Part shown: positions 24,126 to 32,223 of the stretch, in pieces
How the letters are laid out: each line of letters opens with the position of its first letter
Position numbering within the stretch: the first letter of the stretch is position 1
Assembly: GCA_030457025.1 (NCBI GenBank)
Contig: JAKDSA010000021.1
Location: 1-45,180, forward strand
Length of the DNA: 45,180 nucleotides
Direction of reading: 5' to 3'
From: Brevibacterium sp.
GTDB lineage: Bacteria > Actinomycetota > Actinomycetes > Actinomycetales > Brevibacteriaceae
Program-made: the position numbers and the translations under genes
Notes under the pieces: model-generated
Told to the model about the DNA's origin: nothing
Seen by the model: the letters and a program-made list of their open reading frames with translations, nothing else
Database searches by the model: none

Positions 24126-24578
24126 GTGGAACCCGTTCTCGCCGTCATCACCACGACAGTCGTCGGCCTCATGGTCGGAGTCGAAGTCGCCGTCGCCTTC
24201 GTCATCAATCCGATCACACTTCGCCTGCCTGCCGCAGCCTCTTTGACCTCTCGTGCAGAGGGTGGACGCATGCTCGGACGGACAATGCCCTTCTGGTACT
24301 TCGGTTCACTCATCCTCACAGTCGGCCTGGCCGTAATGGCATGGGGCACGCCCACCACTGTCCCAGCACTCATCGCCGCCGGGCTGCTGACCATCAGCGT
24401 GATCATGTCGGTTCTGCTGCTGGTCCCGATCAACAACCTCTTACGCACCTGGACAGCAGATGACCATCCCCAGGACTGGTGTGAGCAGCTCCGGCGCTGG
24501 GACAGGCTGCATTACCTCCGCTTGGCGATCATCACCACGGCGTTCGTTCTCACCGCGACCGCTGCCACGGTGCTTTGA
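24126..24578 (+). CDS. DUF1772-like membrane protein
   Basis: A 150-residue integral membrane protein with four helices. The pattern of a helix ending in VAFVINPITLRL, a middle helix after MPFWYFGSL, and a conserved NNLLRTWTADDHPQDWCEQLRRWDRLHYLRL-type loop (shown in part) resembles DUF1772/anthrone oxygenase-like proteins. The GTG at 24126 has GAGAGA seven nt upstream; a longer frame starting at 24021 runs through the operator palindromes and is rejected. It is the likely target of the divergent TetR protein. The enzymatic role is uncertain. Confidence 0.78.
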   Translation: MEPVLAVITTTVVGLMVGVEVAVAFVINPITLRLPAAASLTSRAEGGRMLGRTMPFWYFGSLILTVGLAVMAWGTPTTVPALIAAGLLTISVIMSVLLLVPINNLLRTWTADDHPQDWCEQLRRWDRLHYLRLAIITTAFVLTATAATVL

Positions 24579-24714
24579 ACCGAGCGCGAGAATCAGGTTC
24601 ACACCTCAAGACAACGACGAGGGGCCGCCTCGCTGAATCAGCGAAACGACCCCTGCACCTCGCCCGACGGCAACGTTGACCGTCGGTCAGATCAACTCTC
24701 GGTCAGTCCAACTC

Positions 24715-25800
24715 TCAGGCGTTCGCGGCCACCTCGGCGCCGTCAAAGGTCGAGGTGTCGATGACGGCACGGAAGTACACGTCGCCGGCGACAACGCGGT
24801 CGTAGGTCGCATCCGCCTCGTCGATGCCGACGGTCTCGATCTTTGCCGCGATGTCATGCTCGGCGCAGAAATCGAGCATCTCCTGGGTCTCGGCAATGCC
24901 GCCGATCATCGATCCGGCCAGCACCTTGGCGCCGCCGATGACGGAGGCGAAGGACAGCTGCTGCTTCTCCGGAGGCAGGCCGACGACGGTCATGACTCCA
25001 CGGGCCTTGAGCAGGCTCAGGTACTTGTCGACGGGAATGCCGGCGCTGATCGTGTTGAGGATGAGGTCGAACTCTCCGCGGTGCTGGCTGAAGAAGTCGT
25101 CTTCTGTCGTGGCGAGCATCTGCTTCGCGCCGAGCTCGAGCGCCGCCTTCTCCTTATTCAGGGTACGAGAGAGGACAGTGACCTCGGCGCCCATGGCGAC
25201 GGCGATCTGAACGCCCATGTGGCCGAGTCCGCCGAGCCCCAGAACGGCGACCTTCTTAGGCGCGCCGTCCTTGCTCTCGCCTGCGCCCCAACGGTTGAGC
25301 GGAGCGTAGGTGGTGATTCCCGCGCACAGCAGCGGGGCTGCGACGTCGAAGTCGAGGGCATCGGGAATGCGGCACACGAAGCGCTCGTTGACGACGACCT
25401 TCTCGGCGTAGCCGCCCTGGGTGATGGTGCCGTCGACGTCGGTGGCGTTGTAGGTGCCGACGCTGCCGTTGAGGCAGTTCTGCTCCTGTCCGGCGCGGCA
25501 CTCTTCACATTCGCCGCAGGAATCGACCATGCAGCCTACGCCTACTCGATCGCCGACCTTCCAGTCGGTGACATCGCTGCCCACGGCTTCGACGACGCCG
25601 GCGATCTCGTGGCCGACGGTGAGGGGGAAGCTCGCCTCGCCCCACTCATTGCGGATGGTGTGGATATCACTGTGGCAGATTCCCGCGGCCTTGATGTCGA
25701 TGACCACGTCATCGGGCCGAGGGTCACGGCGTTCGATGTTCGCGACGCGGAAGGGCTGGTCGGGGCCGGTCTTCTGCAGTGCTTTGACGGTGAAAGTCAT
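24715..25800 (-). CDS. NAD(P)-dependent zinc alcohol dehydrogenase
   Basis: A 361-residue medium-chain dehydrogenase of the YahK/cinnamyl-alcohol dehydrogenase branch, interconverting aldehydes and alcohols in the cytoplasm. Catalytic zinc residues are visible as C42 in GICHSD and H64-E65 in TVGHEIAG. Structural zinc is held by CGECEECRAGQEQNC. The cofactor motif is VLGLGGLGHMGVQIA. Length is normal. ATG 25800 has GAGGAG eight nt upstream. It stands alone between convergent and divergent neighbours, so its physiological aldehyde is unknown; preference for NADPH is usual in this branch. Confidence 0.92.
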   Translation of the reverse strand: MTFTVKALQKTGPDQPFRVANIERRDPRPDDVVIDIKAAGICHSDIHTIRNEWGEASFPLTVGHEIAGVVEAVGSDVTDWKVGDRVGVGCMVDSCGECEECRAGQEQNCLNGSVGTYNATDVDGTITQGGYAEKVVVNERFVCRIPDALDFDVAAPLLCAGITTYAPLNRWGAGESKDGAPKKVAVLGLGGLGHMGVQIAVAMGAEVTVLSRTLNKEKAALELGAKQMLATTEDDFFSQHRGEFDLILNTISAGIPVDKYLSLLKARGVMTVVGLPPEKQQLSFASVIGGAKVLAGSMIGGIAETQEMLDFCAEHDIAAKIETVGIDEADATYDRVVAGDVYFRAVIDTSTFDGAEVAANA

Positions 25801-25965
25801 GAAAACTCCTCTGTGCTGTGACGACTCCGGGTGGTGCGGCGACTCCGTTGTGGGGCCGCGGATGCCTTACAGTCAGCACTTCTCATCTGTCGCGTATTCC
25901 GGACCCACCCGTGATCTCTGCGACAGGTAGTGATCCCGCACGGCCCGCTGGTCCTTCGCTGCCCT

Positions 25966-27741
25966 TCAATCCTTTGCTGCCCGCTCGGAGATCGTGAGAT
26001 CGAGGGGGAAATCGACAGGTGCGTTGCCGAACAGGAGCTTCCCCGCCGAGGCGGCCGCTTCCCTGATCGCTTCCGCCGCGGCTTCGGCCTGCTGGGCCGG
26101 GGCGTGCACGATGACCTCATCGTGGAGGAAGAACACCAGGTGAGCCCGTCGGGAGAAAACCGGACCGGAAGCCGTGACCGGGTTCCCGTCATCGACGCCC
26201 GGCAGCTGTGACAACCGCAGCCTCAGGTCGGCCAACCAGGCCAGAGCCCATTCGGCGGCGGTGCCTTGGACGACGAAGTTGCGGGTGAAGCGGCCCTGAT
26301 CACCGGCGGCACGACGGGCCCGGTTCTCGTCCGCCGGCGTGGCGTCGAACTGGTTCGCCGCGGACTGGGCACGGCGCCAGCCAACGCCTGGCACCGGAGA
26401 CGTCCGGCCCAACCAGGTGGACACGACGCCTCCGGCGGCCCCCACCTCGGCGGCCGAATCGACCAGGCCCATGGCGGCGGGAAAGCTCGTGCGCAGACGG
26501 GGCACCAGCCGACCGCTGTCACCGGTCGTCGAACCGTACATAGCGCCGAGCACGGCGATCTTCGCTTCCTGCCTGGTCGCGACGATGCCTTCGTCGACGA
26601 GGCCGGAGTAGAGGTCACGGCCGCGTCCGGCCTCGGCCATGGCCCGGTCGCCGGACATGGCGGCGAGCGCCCGCGGTTCCAGCTGGGCGACATCGGCCGA
26701 GACCAGCCGCCAGCCGGGGTCCGCGCGCAGGGCCGGTCGCAGCTGACGGGGAATCTGGAGGGCGCCGCCGCCGCTGGCCGCCCAGCGTCCGGTGACGACT
26801 CCCCCGGGGACGTAGACGGGACGGTACCGGCCCTGACTGACCCATTCGTCGAGCCAGGCCCAGCCGTTGGCCGAGAGCAGACGGGACTGCTTCTTATACT
26901 GCAGCAGGGGTGCGACGGCAGGGTGGTCGCTCTGCTCGAGCTCCCATTTCGAGGTCGATGCGACGTTGATTCCCGCGGCGTGCAGGGAATGGAGGAGTTT
27001 GACGTGGGAGTCAAGATTCGCCCGCGGATCGTCGAGAGCGGCCCGCACCTCCTCGGCGACGGCGAGCATCTTGGCAGGCTTCGCGTCCCCCGCCGGCCGG
27101 GGCCCGAGTTCCTCGTTAAGGATCCGGTCGTGTTCGGCCACGTCCCAGGGCACCCCTGCCGCCTGCATCTCAGCGGCGACGAGCCCACCGGCGGATTCCG
27201 CGGCGAGCAGGAGACGCAGCCGCCCCGGATCGGAGGCCGTCTGCAGGGCCGTGGCCTGGCGTGCGAATTCGGCGAGCACAGACTCGATGTCGTGTGGGAC
27301 CTGCTTGATGTGGCTGCGTCGTTCGCTGACCTCGAACAGGGCCTCCGCCTCGGGCGCTGTCGGTGCACTCACAGGATCCGCGTCCCACTGATCAGCCTCG
27401 GCCACGGCGCTGCGGTCGGTGACGAGCTCCGAGCGCATGAGGATCGCATGAGTCAGCCGCAGGTCATGGCAGCGTTCGATCTGCACACCGGCGGCCAGCA
27501 GGGCCGGGTACCAGTTCGGGGTGTCGCTGAAGACCCACCTCGGCCGGCCCTGTGCTTCACGTTCGCGCACGAACCCGGGCAGTTCATCGGCGCCGAGGTG
27601 GTGGCTGCCGATCCGTGCTTGGGCACCGTCGAGGTCGACGACGGCGATCTTGGATCCCATGCCCCGTACACCGCCGAGGTCAGCGTCGGGAGCACGCCCG
27701 ATCACGCACCACACTGGCATGGCGGCGGGTGGGTTGGTCAT
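25966..27741 (-). CDS. Family-A DNA polymerase-like protein (3'-5' exonuclease/polymerase)
   Basis: A 591-residue protein of the actinobacterial group annotated as bifunctional 3'-5' exonuclease/DNA polymerase. The C-terminal polymerase motifs are clear: motif A VSADVAQLEPRALAAMSGD, motif B RQEAKIAVLGAMYGSTTGD and motif C LVFFLHDEVIVHAP. The N-terminal 200 residues keep only a weak exonuclease-like fold, and the usual metal-binding acids are not obvious to me. It lacks a 5' nuclease domain and is much shorter than PolA, so it is an accessory enzyme. It lies 61 bp downstream of the E1 gene on the same strand. Confidence 0.85.
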   Translation of the reverse strand: MTNPPAAMPVWCVIGRAPDADLGGVRGMGSKIAVVDLDGAQARIGSHHLGADELPGFVREREAQGRPRWVFSDTPNWYPALLAAGVQIERCHDLRLTHAILMRSELVTDRSAVAEADQWDADPVSAPTAPEAEALFEVSERRSHIKQVPHDIESVLAEFARQATALQTASDPGRLRLLLAAESAGGLVAAEMQAAGVPWDVAEHDRILNEELGPRPAGDAKPAKMLAVAEEVRAALDDPRANLDSHVKLLHSLHAAGINVASTSKWELEQSDHPAVAPLLQYKKQSRLLSANGWAWLDEWVSQGRYRPVYVPGGVVTGRWAASGGGALQIPRQLRPALRADPGWRLVSADVAQLEPRALAAMSGDRAMAEAGRGRDLYSGLVDEGIVATRQEAKIAVLGAMYGSTTGDSGRLVPRLRTSFPAAMGLVDSAAEVGAAGGVVSTWLGRTSPVPGVGWRRAQSAANQFDATPADENRARRAAGDQGRFTRNFVVQGTAAEWALAWLADLRLRLSQLPGVDDGNPVTASGPVFSRRAHLVFFLHDEVIVHAPAQQAEAAAEAIREAAASAGKLLFGNAPVDFPLDLTISERAAKD

Positions 27742-27780
27742 ACCCCCACACTACTGCGAGGGATGGACGTGGCCGCGAGC

Positions 27781-27824
27781 TCACACTCGACTCGCGTCGA
27801 GGTCACACTCGTATCGTGTCGAGG
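27781..27824. repeat. 22-bp direct duplication across the E1 stop codon
   Basis: Units 27781-27802 and 27803-27824 share TCACACTCG at the start and GTCGAGG at the end (three differences in 22 bp). The second unit contains the last codons and stop of the E1 gene. The first lies just beyond the stop and contains CTCGAC-TCGC-GTCGAG, which can form a hairpin. Confidence 0.75.
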
Positions 27825-30253
27825 GCGGCGCGCACGATCGAGTCGGTGTCGATCCCGTGATAGCGATAGACGTCGTCGATGTCGCCGGACTGTCCGAAAC
27901 TGCTCACCCCGAGGGCGACATGGTCGACCCTGTTGATCGTGGCGAGGAACGACAGCGTATGCGGGTGCCCATCGAGGACGGTGACCATCGGAACCGCACG
28001 GTCAGAGGGGAAGACCTGGTCGAGGATCCATGCAGATCCCGGACCGGCAGCAGGTGACTGTCCGGCAGCAGCAGGCCCGGCCCCCTGTTTCGCCCGCAGC
28101 GCCCGGTAGAGCAGACCGGGGCTGGTCACACACACGACGTCCGCGTCGATGCCCATAGCCTCGAGGCGGTCGGCGGCGGCCAGGGTCTCCGTCATCATGG
28201 CGCCCATGCCCACGAGCTGGACTCGGGGTTGGTCGGTGACTCTGAGCCGGAATCCACCGGCGATGACCTGCTCCCGACGACGGCGACGGGCGACCGGGTC
28301 GGTCGGAACCTCGGCCAGTGACTGGTCAACGGCCCGCGTCGACAGACGCAGATACGCCGACTCCCCATCGGGCCTGCCCAGACGGGTCAGCGAATGGAGC
28401 AGCGTCCACTCGACGTCCTGGGCGAACGCGGGTTCGTAGGTCACCAGTCCCGGCACTTCCATGCCCGTCGAAGGGGTCGTGATCGACTGATGTGCCCCAC
28501 CTTCGGGTGCCAGCGTGACACCGGAGGGAGTCCCGACGAGGATCGACTGTCCGCCGGCGTACATGCCGAATGTCCACGGCTCGAGGGCACGGTTGACGAA
28601 GGGGTCGTACATCACGCCGATCGGAAAGAGCGGCTCGCCCCACCTGCTCCACGTCGCCCCGAGCTCTCCGAGCAGTCCGACCAGGTTCGTCTCGGCGATT
28701 CCCAGTTCCATGTGCTGTCCGCTGGCCGATTCGTTCCACTGCAGGATAGTCTCGGCATCATCGGCGAACCAGTTGCGGCCGGCCTCGGAACTCCACACGC
28801 CGACTTTGTTGACCCACCCGCCGAGGTTGGTCGTCGAGGACACGTCGGGACTGACCGTCACCACCCGGCGGGCCGTCTCCGGTGACTGCCGGCTGAGATC
28901 CATGAGTACGCGACCCAGTGCCGCCTGCGATGACGAAGCGCCCTTGTGCGCCCTCTCGAGGTCACGTGGCAGCTCGGTCTCGGCAGCCGGAGGGAACTCC
29001 GGACGCGCCAGCCGCTTCGCGCTCGCGTCGATGATCCGTCCGGCGCCGGAATCCTGGTCGAACCGGGCCCACGGTGCCTGCGTGTCCTGATTGCTGCGCC
29101 GGGCCAGAGCGGCGTACTCCTCATCGCTGATCAGCGCGGAGTGGTTCTGCGGATGCCCCGAGCTCGGCAGCCCGAAGCCCTTGATCGTATACGCGATGAC
29201 CGCTGTCGGCTTCGAATCGTCGATCCGCGCGAAGGCGTCGAGGAGGGCCGGAATGTCATGCCCGCCGAGGTTCCTGGTCGCATCCTGAAGCGTTGCGTCA
29301 TCGAGGCTGCCCACCAGATCACGCAGGACCTGTGCATCGTCGCCCTCACCGGGCAGTCGCTCGCGCAGGTCAGCTGCGGTGCAGCGCAGCAGGCGCTGGT
29401 ATTCGGGGTTCGACATCGTCAGTATCCGCTGTCTCAGCTCGGGCCCTCCGACACGCTCGAAGAGGCTTTCGAGCAGGCGCCCGAACTTCACGGTGATCAC
29501 CTGCCAGCCGGCGGCGTCGAACATCGCTTCGATGCGCCCGGCGGCGATGTCGGGGATCACACGGTCCAATGACTGTCGGTTGAGGTCGACGATCCAGACG
29601 ATCTCGCCGAGGTGTTTGACGTCGGGGTCGATGACGGCCTCCCACACGGCCCCTTCGTCGAGTTCCGCATCCCCGACCAGGGAGTACTGTCGCCCGAGGC
29701 CGATGGGCGCCAGGGTCGAGTCGACGTAGCGTCTGGCGATCGAGCCCCAGATGGGTGCCGTGGCGCCGATGCCGACGGAGCCCGTGGAGTAGTCGGCCGG
29801 CACCGGGTCCTTCGTGCGGCTCGGGTAGCTCTGCAGCCCGCCGAAGGCACGCAGCGAGGTCATGTCGGCCTCGTCGAGTTCACCGAAGAGGTAGTTGATG
29901 GCGTGCCAGACGGGGCTGGCGTGCGGTTTGATGCTCACTCGGTCCTCGGCCCGCAGCTCATGGAACCACAGTGCGGTCATAATCGTAGCGATCGAGGCAC
30001 ATGAGGCCTGGTGTCCGCCGACCTTGAGCCCGCTGAGGTTGGGACGGACGCGATTGGCATGGTGGATGATCGAGGTCGACAGCCACAGTATCCGATCATG
30101 GATCTCGTCAAGGGCTTCGAACGTCGAGGCTTCAGCTGCCGCGGCCCCGAGCGTCGAGACACCCACTGTCGAGGCGCCCGCTGTCGGGCCTGTGCCTGTG
30201 TTGACGGCTGTGCCTGTGCCTGTGTTGACTGCTGTGTCTGTATCGTTGCTCAC
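27803..30253 (-). CDS. AceE-like pyruvate dehydrogenase E1 / transketolase-like enzyme
   Basis: An 816-residue thiamine-diphosphate enzyme of the homodimeric E1 (AceE) type, shorter than AceE itself. The cofactor-binding block is GDAELDEGAVWEAVIDPDV running to WIVDLNRQSLD at about residues 190-225. The substrate-side segments LKVGGHQASCASIATIMTALW and KPHASPVWHAINYLFGELDE are typical, and a transketolase-like pyrimidine-binding and C-terminal domain follow. The GTG at 30253 has GGGAGG six nt upstream; an ATG nine codons earlier lacks one. Residues 3-35 are Thr/Gly/Ala repeats. No E2 or E3 gene is near. The Lrp/AsnC regulator is divergent, suggesting control by an amino or 2-oxo acid. Confidence 0.85.
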   Translation of the reverse strand: MSNDTDTAVNTGTGTAVNTGTGPTAGASTVGVSTLGAAAAEASTFEALDEIHDRILWLSTSIIHHANRVRPNLSGLKVGGHQASCASIATIMTALWFHELRAEDRVSIKPHASPVWHAINYLFGELDEADMTSLRAFGGLQSYPSRTKDPVPADYSTGSVGIGATAPIWGSIARRYVDSTLAPIGLGRQYSLVGDAELDEGAVWEAVIDPDVKHLGEIVWIVDLNRQSLDRVIPDIAAGRIEAMFDAAGWQVITVKFGRLLESLFERVGGPELRQRILTMSNPEYQRLLRCTAADLRERLPGEGDDAQVLRDLVGSLDDATLQDATRNLGGHDIPALLDAFARIDDSKPTAVIAYTIKGFGLPSSGHPQNHSALISDEEYAALARRSNQDTQAPWARFDQDSGAGRIIDASAKRLARPEFPPAAETELPRDLERAHKGASSSQAALGRVLMDLSRQSPETARRVVTVSPDVSSTTNLGGWVNKVGVWSSEAGRNWFADDAETILQWNESASGQHMELGIAETNLVGLLGELGATWSRWGEPLFPIGVMYDPFVNRALEPWTFGMYAGGQSILVGTPSGVTLAPEGGAHQSITTPSTGMEVPGLVTYEPAFAQDVEWTLLHSLTRLGRPDGESAYLRLSTRAVDQSLAEVPTDPVARRRRREQVIAGGFRLRVTDQPRVQLVGMGAMMTETLAAADRLEAMGIDADVVCVTSPGLLYRALRAKQGAGPAAAGQSPAAGPGSAWILDQVFPSDRAVPMVTVLDGHPHTLSFLATINRVDHVALGVSSFGQSGDIDDVYRYHGIDTDSIVRAALDTIRV

Positions 30254-30449
30254 GATTGCCCTCCCGAGGTGTACGTGCATGGAGATTGCCCGCAGATCCG
30301 AATTCAGTGCAAGTGTCTTGAACCGATTGGTTCAGGGCATCTGCACCGCCGGGCGGGTTCGCCCAATGAGTCGCCGACGGGATATGTCGAACGTGACGTC
30401 ATTCAGGATGATGATCGACGGTGAAGCCATTCCAACCTGCTTGAACGGA

Positions 30450-30489
30450 ATGCTCAATAGTCAGTTTTCATATTGAGCATATTGCTCAT
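30450..30489. promoter_or_regulatory. Lrp/AsnC-type operator half-sites
   Basis: GCTCAATA (30452-30459) mirrors TATTGAGC (30471-30478). The second arm also forms TGAGCA-TAT-TGCTCA (30474-30488). Thus three ATTGAGCA-like half-sites lie within 40 bp in an AT-rich patch between the divergent E1 and Lrp/AsnC genes. Multiple spaced half-sites are typical for Lrp-family octamers. Confidence 0.7.
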
Positions 30490-30548
30490 TTACAGCGTCT
30501 CGTCGGTAGACTGAGTTGAACGTTTCGAGCATGCGATGGGGATCACAG

Positions 30549-31034
30549 ATGACCGAGAAGATACGCAGGATCGCCGATGCCCTCGATGCGCGCATCCTTC
30601 TCGAGCTCGTGCGGCAGCCGCGATCCACGGTCGCCGGCCTCGCCCAACGGCTGCAGGTCGCCCGGAACACCGCTCAGGCGCGGCTGACACGTTTAGAGGA
30701 CGAAGGGCTGCATTCCTTCGACCACCGAGTCGACACCGCGGCCCTCGGCTACCCCCTCAGGGCGCACGTCCTGGCGAACCTCAAGCAGCGCAGACTCGAC
30801 CAGGTGGGAGCCGAACTCGGCCGAATCCCGGAGGTCCTCGAGGTCATCGGAGTCTCGGGCACGGCGGACACCCTCATCCAGGTCGTCGCCAAAGACACCG
30901 ACGATCTGTACCGCATCGCCGGGCGGATCCTCTCCATCCCCGGCGTCAAGCGCACACGTACGCTCGTGTCGATGAAGCAGATGGTGGAATACCGCGTGAC
31001 TCCACTGCTGAGGCGAACGATTGCGAATCGCTGA
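30549..31034 (+). CDS. Lrp/AsnC-family transcriptional regulator
   Basis: A 161-residue regulator. The N-terminal helix-turn-helix (DARILLELVRQPRSTVAGLA then QRLQVARNTAQARLTRLEDEG) is followed by the RAM ligand domain (RAHVLANLKQ, VLEVIGVSGTADTLIQVVAKDTDDL). ATG 30549 has GGGGA six nt upstream; other frame-compatible starts at 30516 and 30531 lack one. It is divergent from the E1 gene, with three clear half-sites in between, so it probably regulates that gene and itself in response to an amino acid or oxo acid. Confidence 0.88.
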   Translation: MTEKIRRIADALDARILLELVRQPRSTVAGLAQRLQVARNTAQARLTRLEDEGLHSFDHRVDTAALGYPLRAHVLANLKQRRLDQVGAELGRIPEVLEVIGVSGTADTLIQVVAKDTDDLYRIAGRILSIPGVKRTRTLVSMKQMVEYRVTPLLRRTIANR

Positions 31035-31212
31035 ATCACTGAATCGCCGGACCGCCGGATCACCCCAGCAGTATCGCCCGTTTCGCCCGTTTTTCCCCCC
31101 AGGAAACATTTCCGGCGATCATCGTCGGCAGGTGTCGAATCGACATGGACTCGGTCGTCTCGATGATGAGCGGCCGAAATGCGGTCGCACAGGAGATGAA
31201 TGGAGCGAAACA

Positions 31213-31473
31213 ATGCGTTCTTCACTGGTCTTCCACGCACCCGAACCCCAGGCCGGTGGCCCCCAGCCCTCCCCCGAGGTGATGGAGGAGATGCAGAAAC
31301 TCATGCCTGACTACGCCGATGCTCTCTACTCCGCGGGGGTCTTCGTCATCGACGTCGAGAGCTGCGACGCGGCCCTGGCCTGGGCAGAGAAGTTCCCCGG
31401 CACGAACTACGGGGTCCTCGAAGTCAGGGCGGCGGCCGTGTCATATATCGACGGGCGCTGGGAGCAGCCCTGA
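31213..31473 (+). pseudogene. YciI-like protein with internal deletion
   Basis: The 86-codon frame starts like a YCII-domain protein (MRSSLVFHAPEP, then PSPEVMEEMQKLMPDYADAL) and ends like one (VIDVESCDAALAWAEKFPG, YGVLEVR). The middle, including the usual DGPFAE-type segment, is missing: SAGVF runs directly into VIDVESC. Normal members are about 120-140 residues, so some 40-50 codons are lost in frame. The start is well supported (GGAG seven nt before ATG 31213). A shortened protein may be made, but the fold should be broken. The stop overlaps the next gene's start, matching the common YciI/sigma-factor gene pair. Confidence 0.65.
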
Positions 31474-32101
31474 TGGTCCTCTCCCAGGACGGCTGGGGGC
31501 GGATCATCGCGCTCATCGCATCGTCCGACGGAGATCTCGCCGGAGCGGAGGACGCTCTTGGTTCGGCTCTCGAACACGCGGTAAGCGTGTGGCGCGAACA
31601 GGGAGTGCCGGCCAATCCCGAGGGGTGGCTCTACCGTGTCGCGCTCAATGCGCGAAAGGACGTGTGGAAATCGGCGGCGGCCCGCACCTCGGCGGTCTGG
31701 GATCCCGAGATGCATGACGGTGCCGATTCCACAGGCCCCTCCCGCGCCCGCTTCCCAGCTCGCCGCAGCGAGGACGGAGGGTTCCGGCGACCAGGACCCG
31801 CGCAGATCGGTCGCTTCGATCTCCAGACGGCGATCCAGATCCTCCACATGGCAGGTGTGCGCAGCGGGCGCACCGATGAGCCGGGCTGGCGGTGCTCGAC
31901 TCCCTGATCGCCGACGACACCCGCGTCGGCTCCTTCCAACCGGCGTGGGCGCTGCGCGGCCACCTGCTGGCCCACCTCGACCGCGCAGCCGACTCTGTCG
32001 CCGCCTACCACCGCGCGATCGAGCTGACCACCGACATCGGCGAGCGCGAGTACCTCACGAACAGGACCGCCCAAGCCCGGGGACGGGAGACGGACCGATG
32101 A
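31473..32101 (+). pseudogene. ECF sigma factor (DUF6596 type), broken
   Basis: From ATG 31473 the frame gives a sigma-70 region 2 start (WGRIIALIASSDGDLAGAED then ALGSALEHAVSVWREQGVP, NPEGWLYRVALNARKDVWK). After about codon 75 similarity is lost. In a different frame, from about 31880 to the stop at 32101, the typical C-terminal tail returns: AGLAVLDSLIADDTRVGSFQ, ALRGHLLAHLDRAADSVAAY and HRAIELTTDIGEREYL. Region 4 and most of the middle are gone; intact relatives have about 400 residues against about 210 codons here. Deletion plus frameshift therefore inactivated it. These sigma factors are usually paired with a YciI-like gene, as here. Confidence 0.75.
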
Positions 32102-32115
32102 TCCAGGCCCTCGTC

Positions 32116-32156
32116 TTCTGGGTGATCGAAGGTACGGCATATGATGGTTCCATCAT
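32116..32156 (+). promoter_or_regulatory. Candidate mevalonate operon promoter
   Basis: TATGAT at 32140-32145 resembles a -10 element with a weak TTCTGG -35 at 32116-32121. The perfect palindrome ATGATGG-TT-CCATCAT (32141-32156) overlaps the -10 and the expected start point. It is the only promoter-like sequence between the broken sigma gene and mvk. Confidence 0.35.
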
Positions 32157-32223
32157 GACCGAACAGCCGAACTACCACCGAGCCATGCCCATGTGTCCAT
32201 TCGCACGCGCACTCCCGCTTTGA
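32155..32223 (+). other. Possible leader peptide before mevalonate kinase
   Basis: A 22-codon frame starts MTEQPNYHRAMPM and ends at a TGA (32221-32223) that overlaps an in-frame TTG of mvk at 32220. It starts inside the promoter palindrome and has no clear ribosome site. Its overlap with a possible mvk start suggests translational coupling, but it may be chance. Confidence 0.2.

Noticed and set aside
24676-25821. 381-codon plus-strand frame opposite the alcohol dehydrogenase
   Set aside because: Antisense to a gene with all zinc-site residues; the translation has no family motif and arises from the GC-rich codon bias.
26266-27936. 556-codon plus-strand frame opposite the polymerase-like gene
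   Set aside because: Antisense shadow of a gene with intact polymerase motifs A, B and C.
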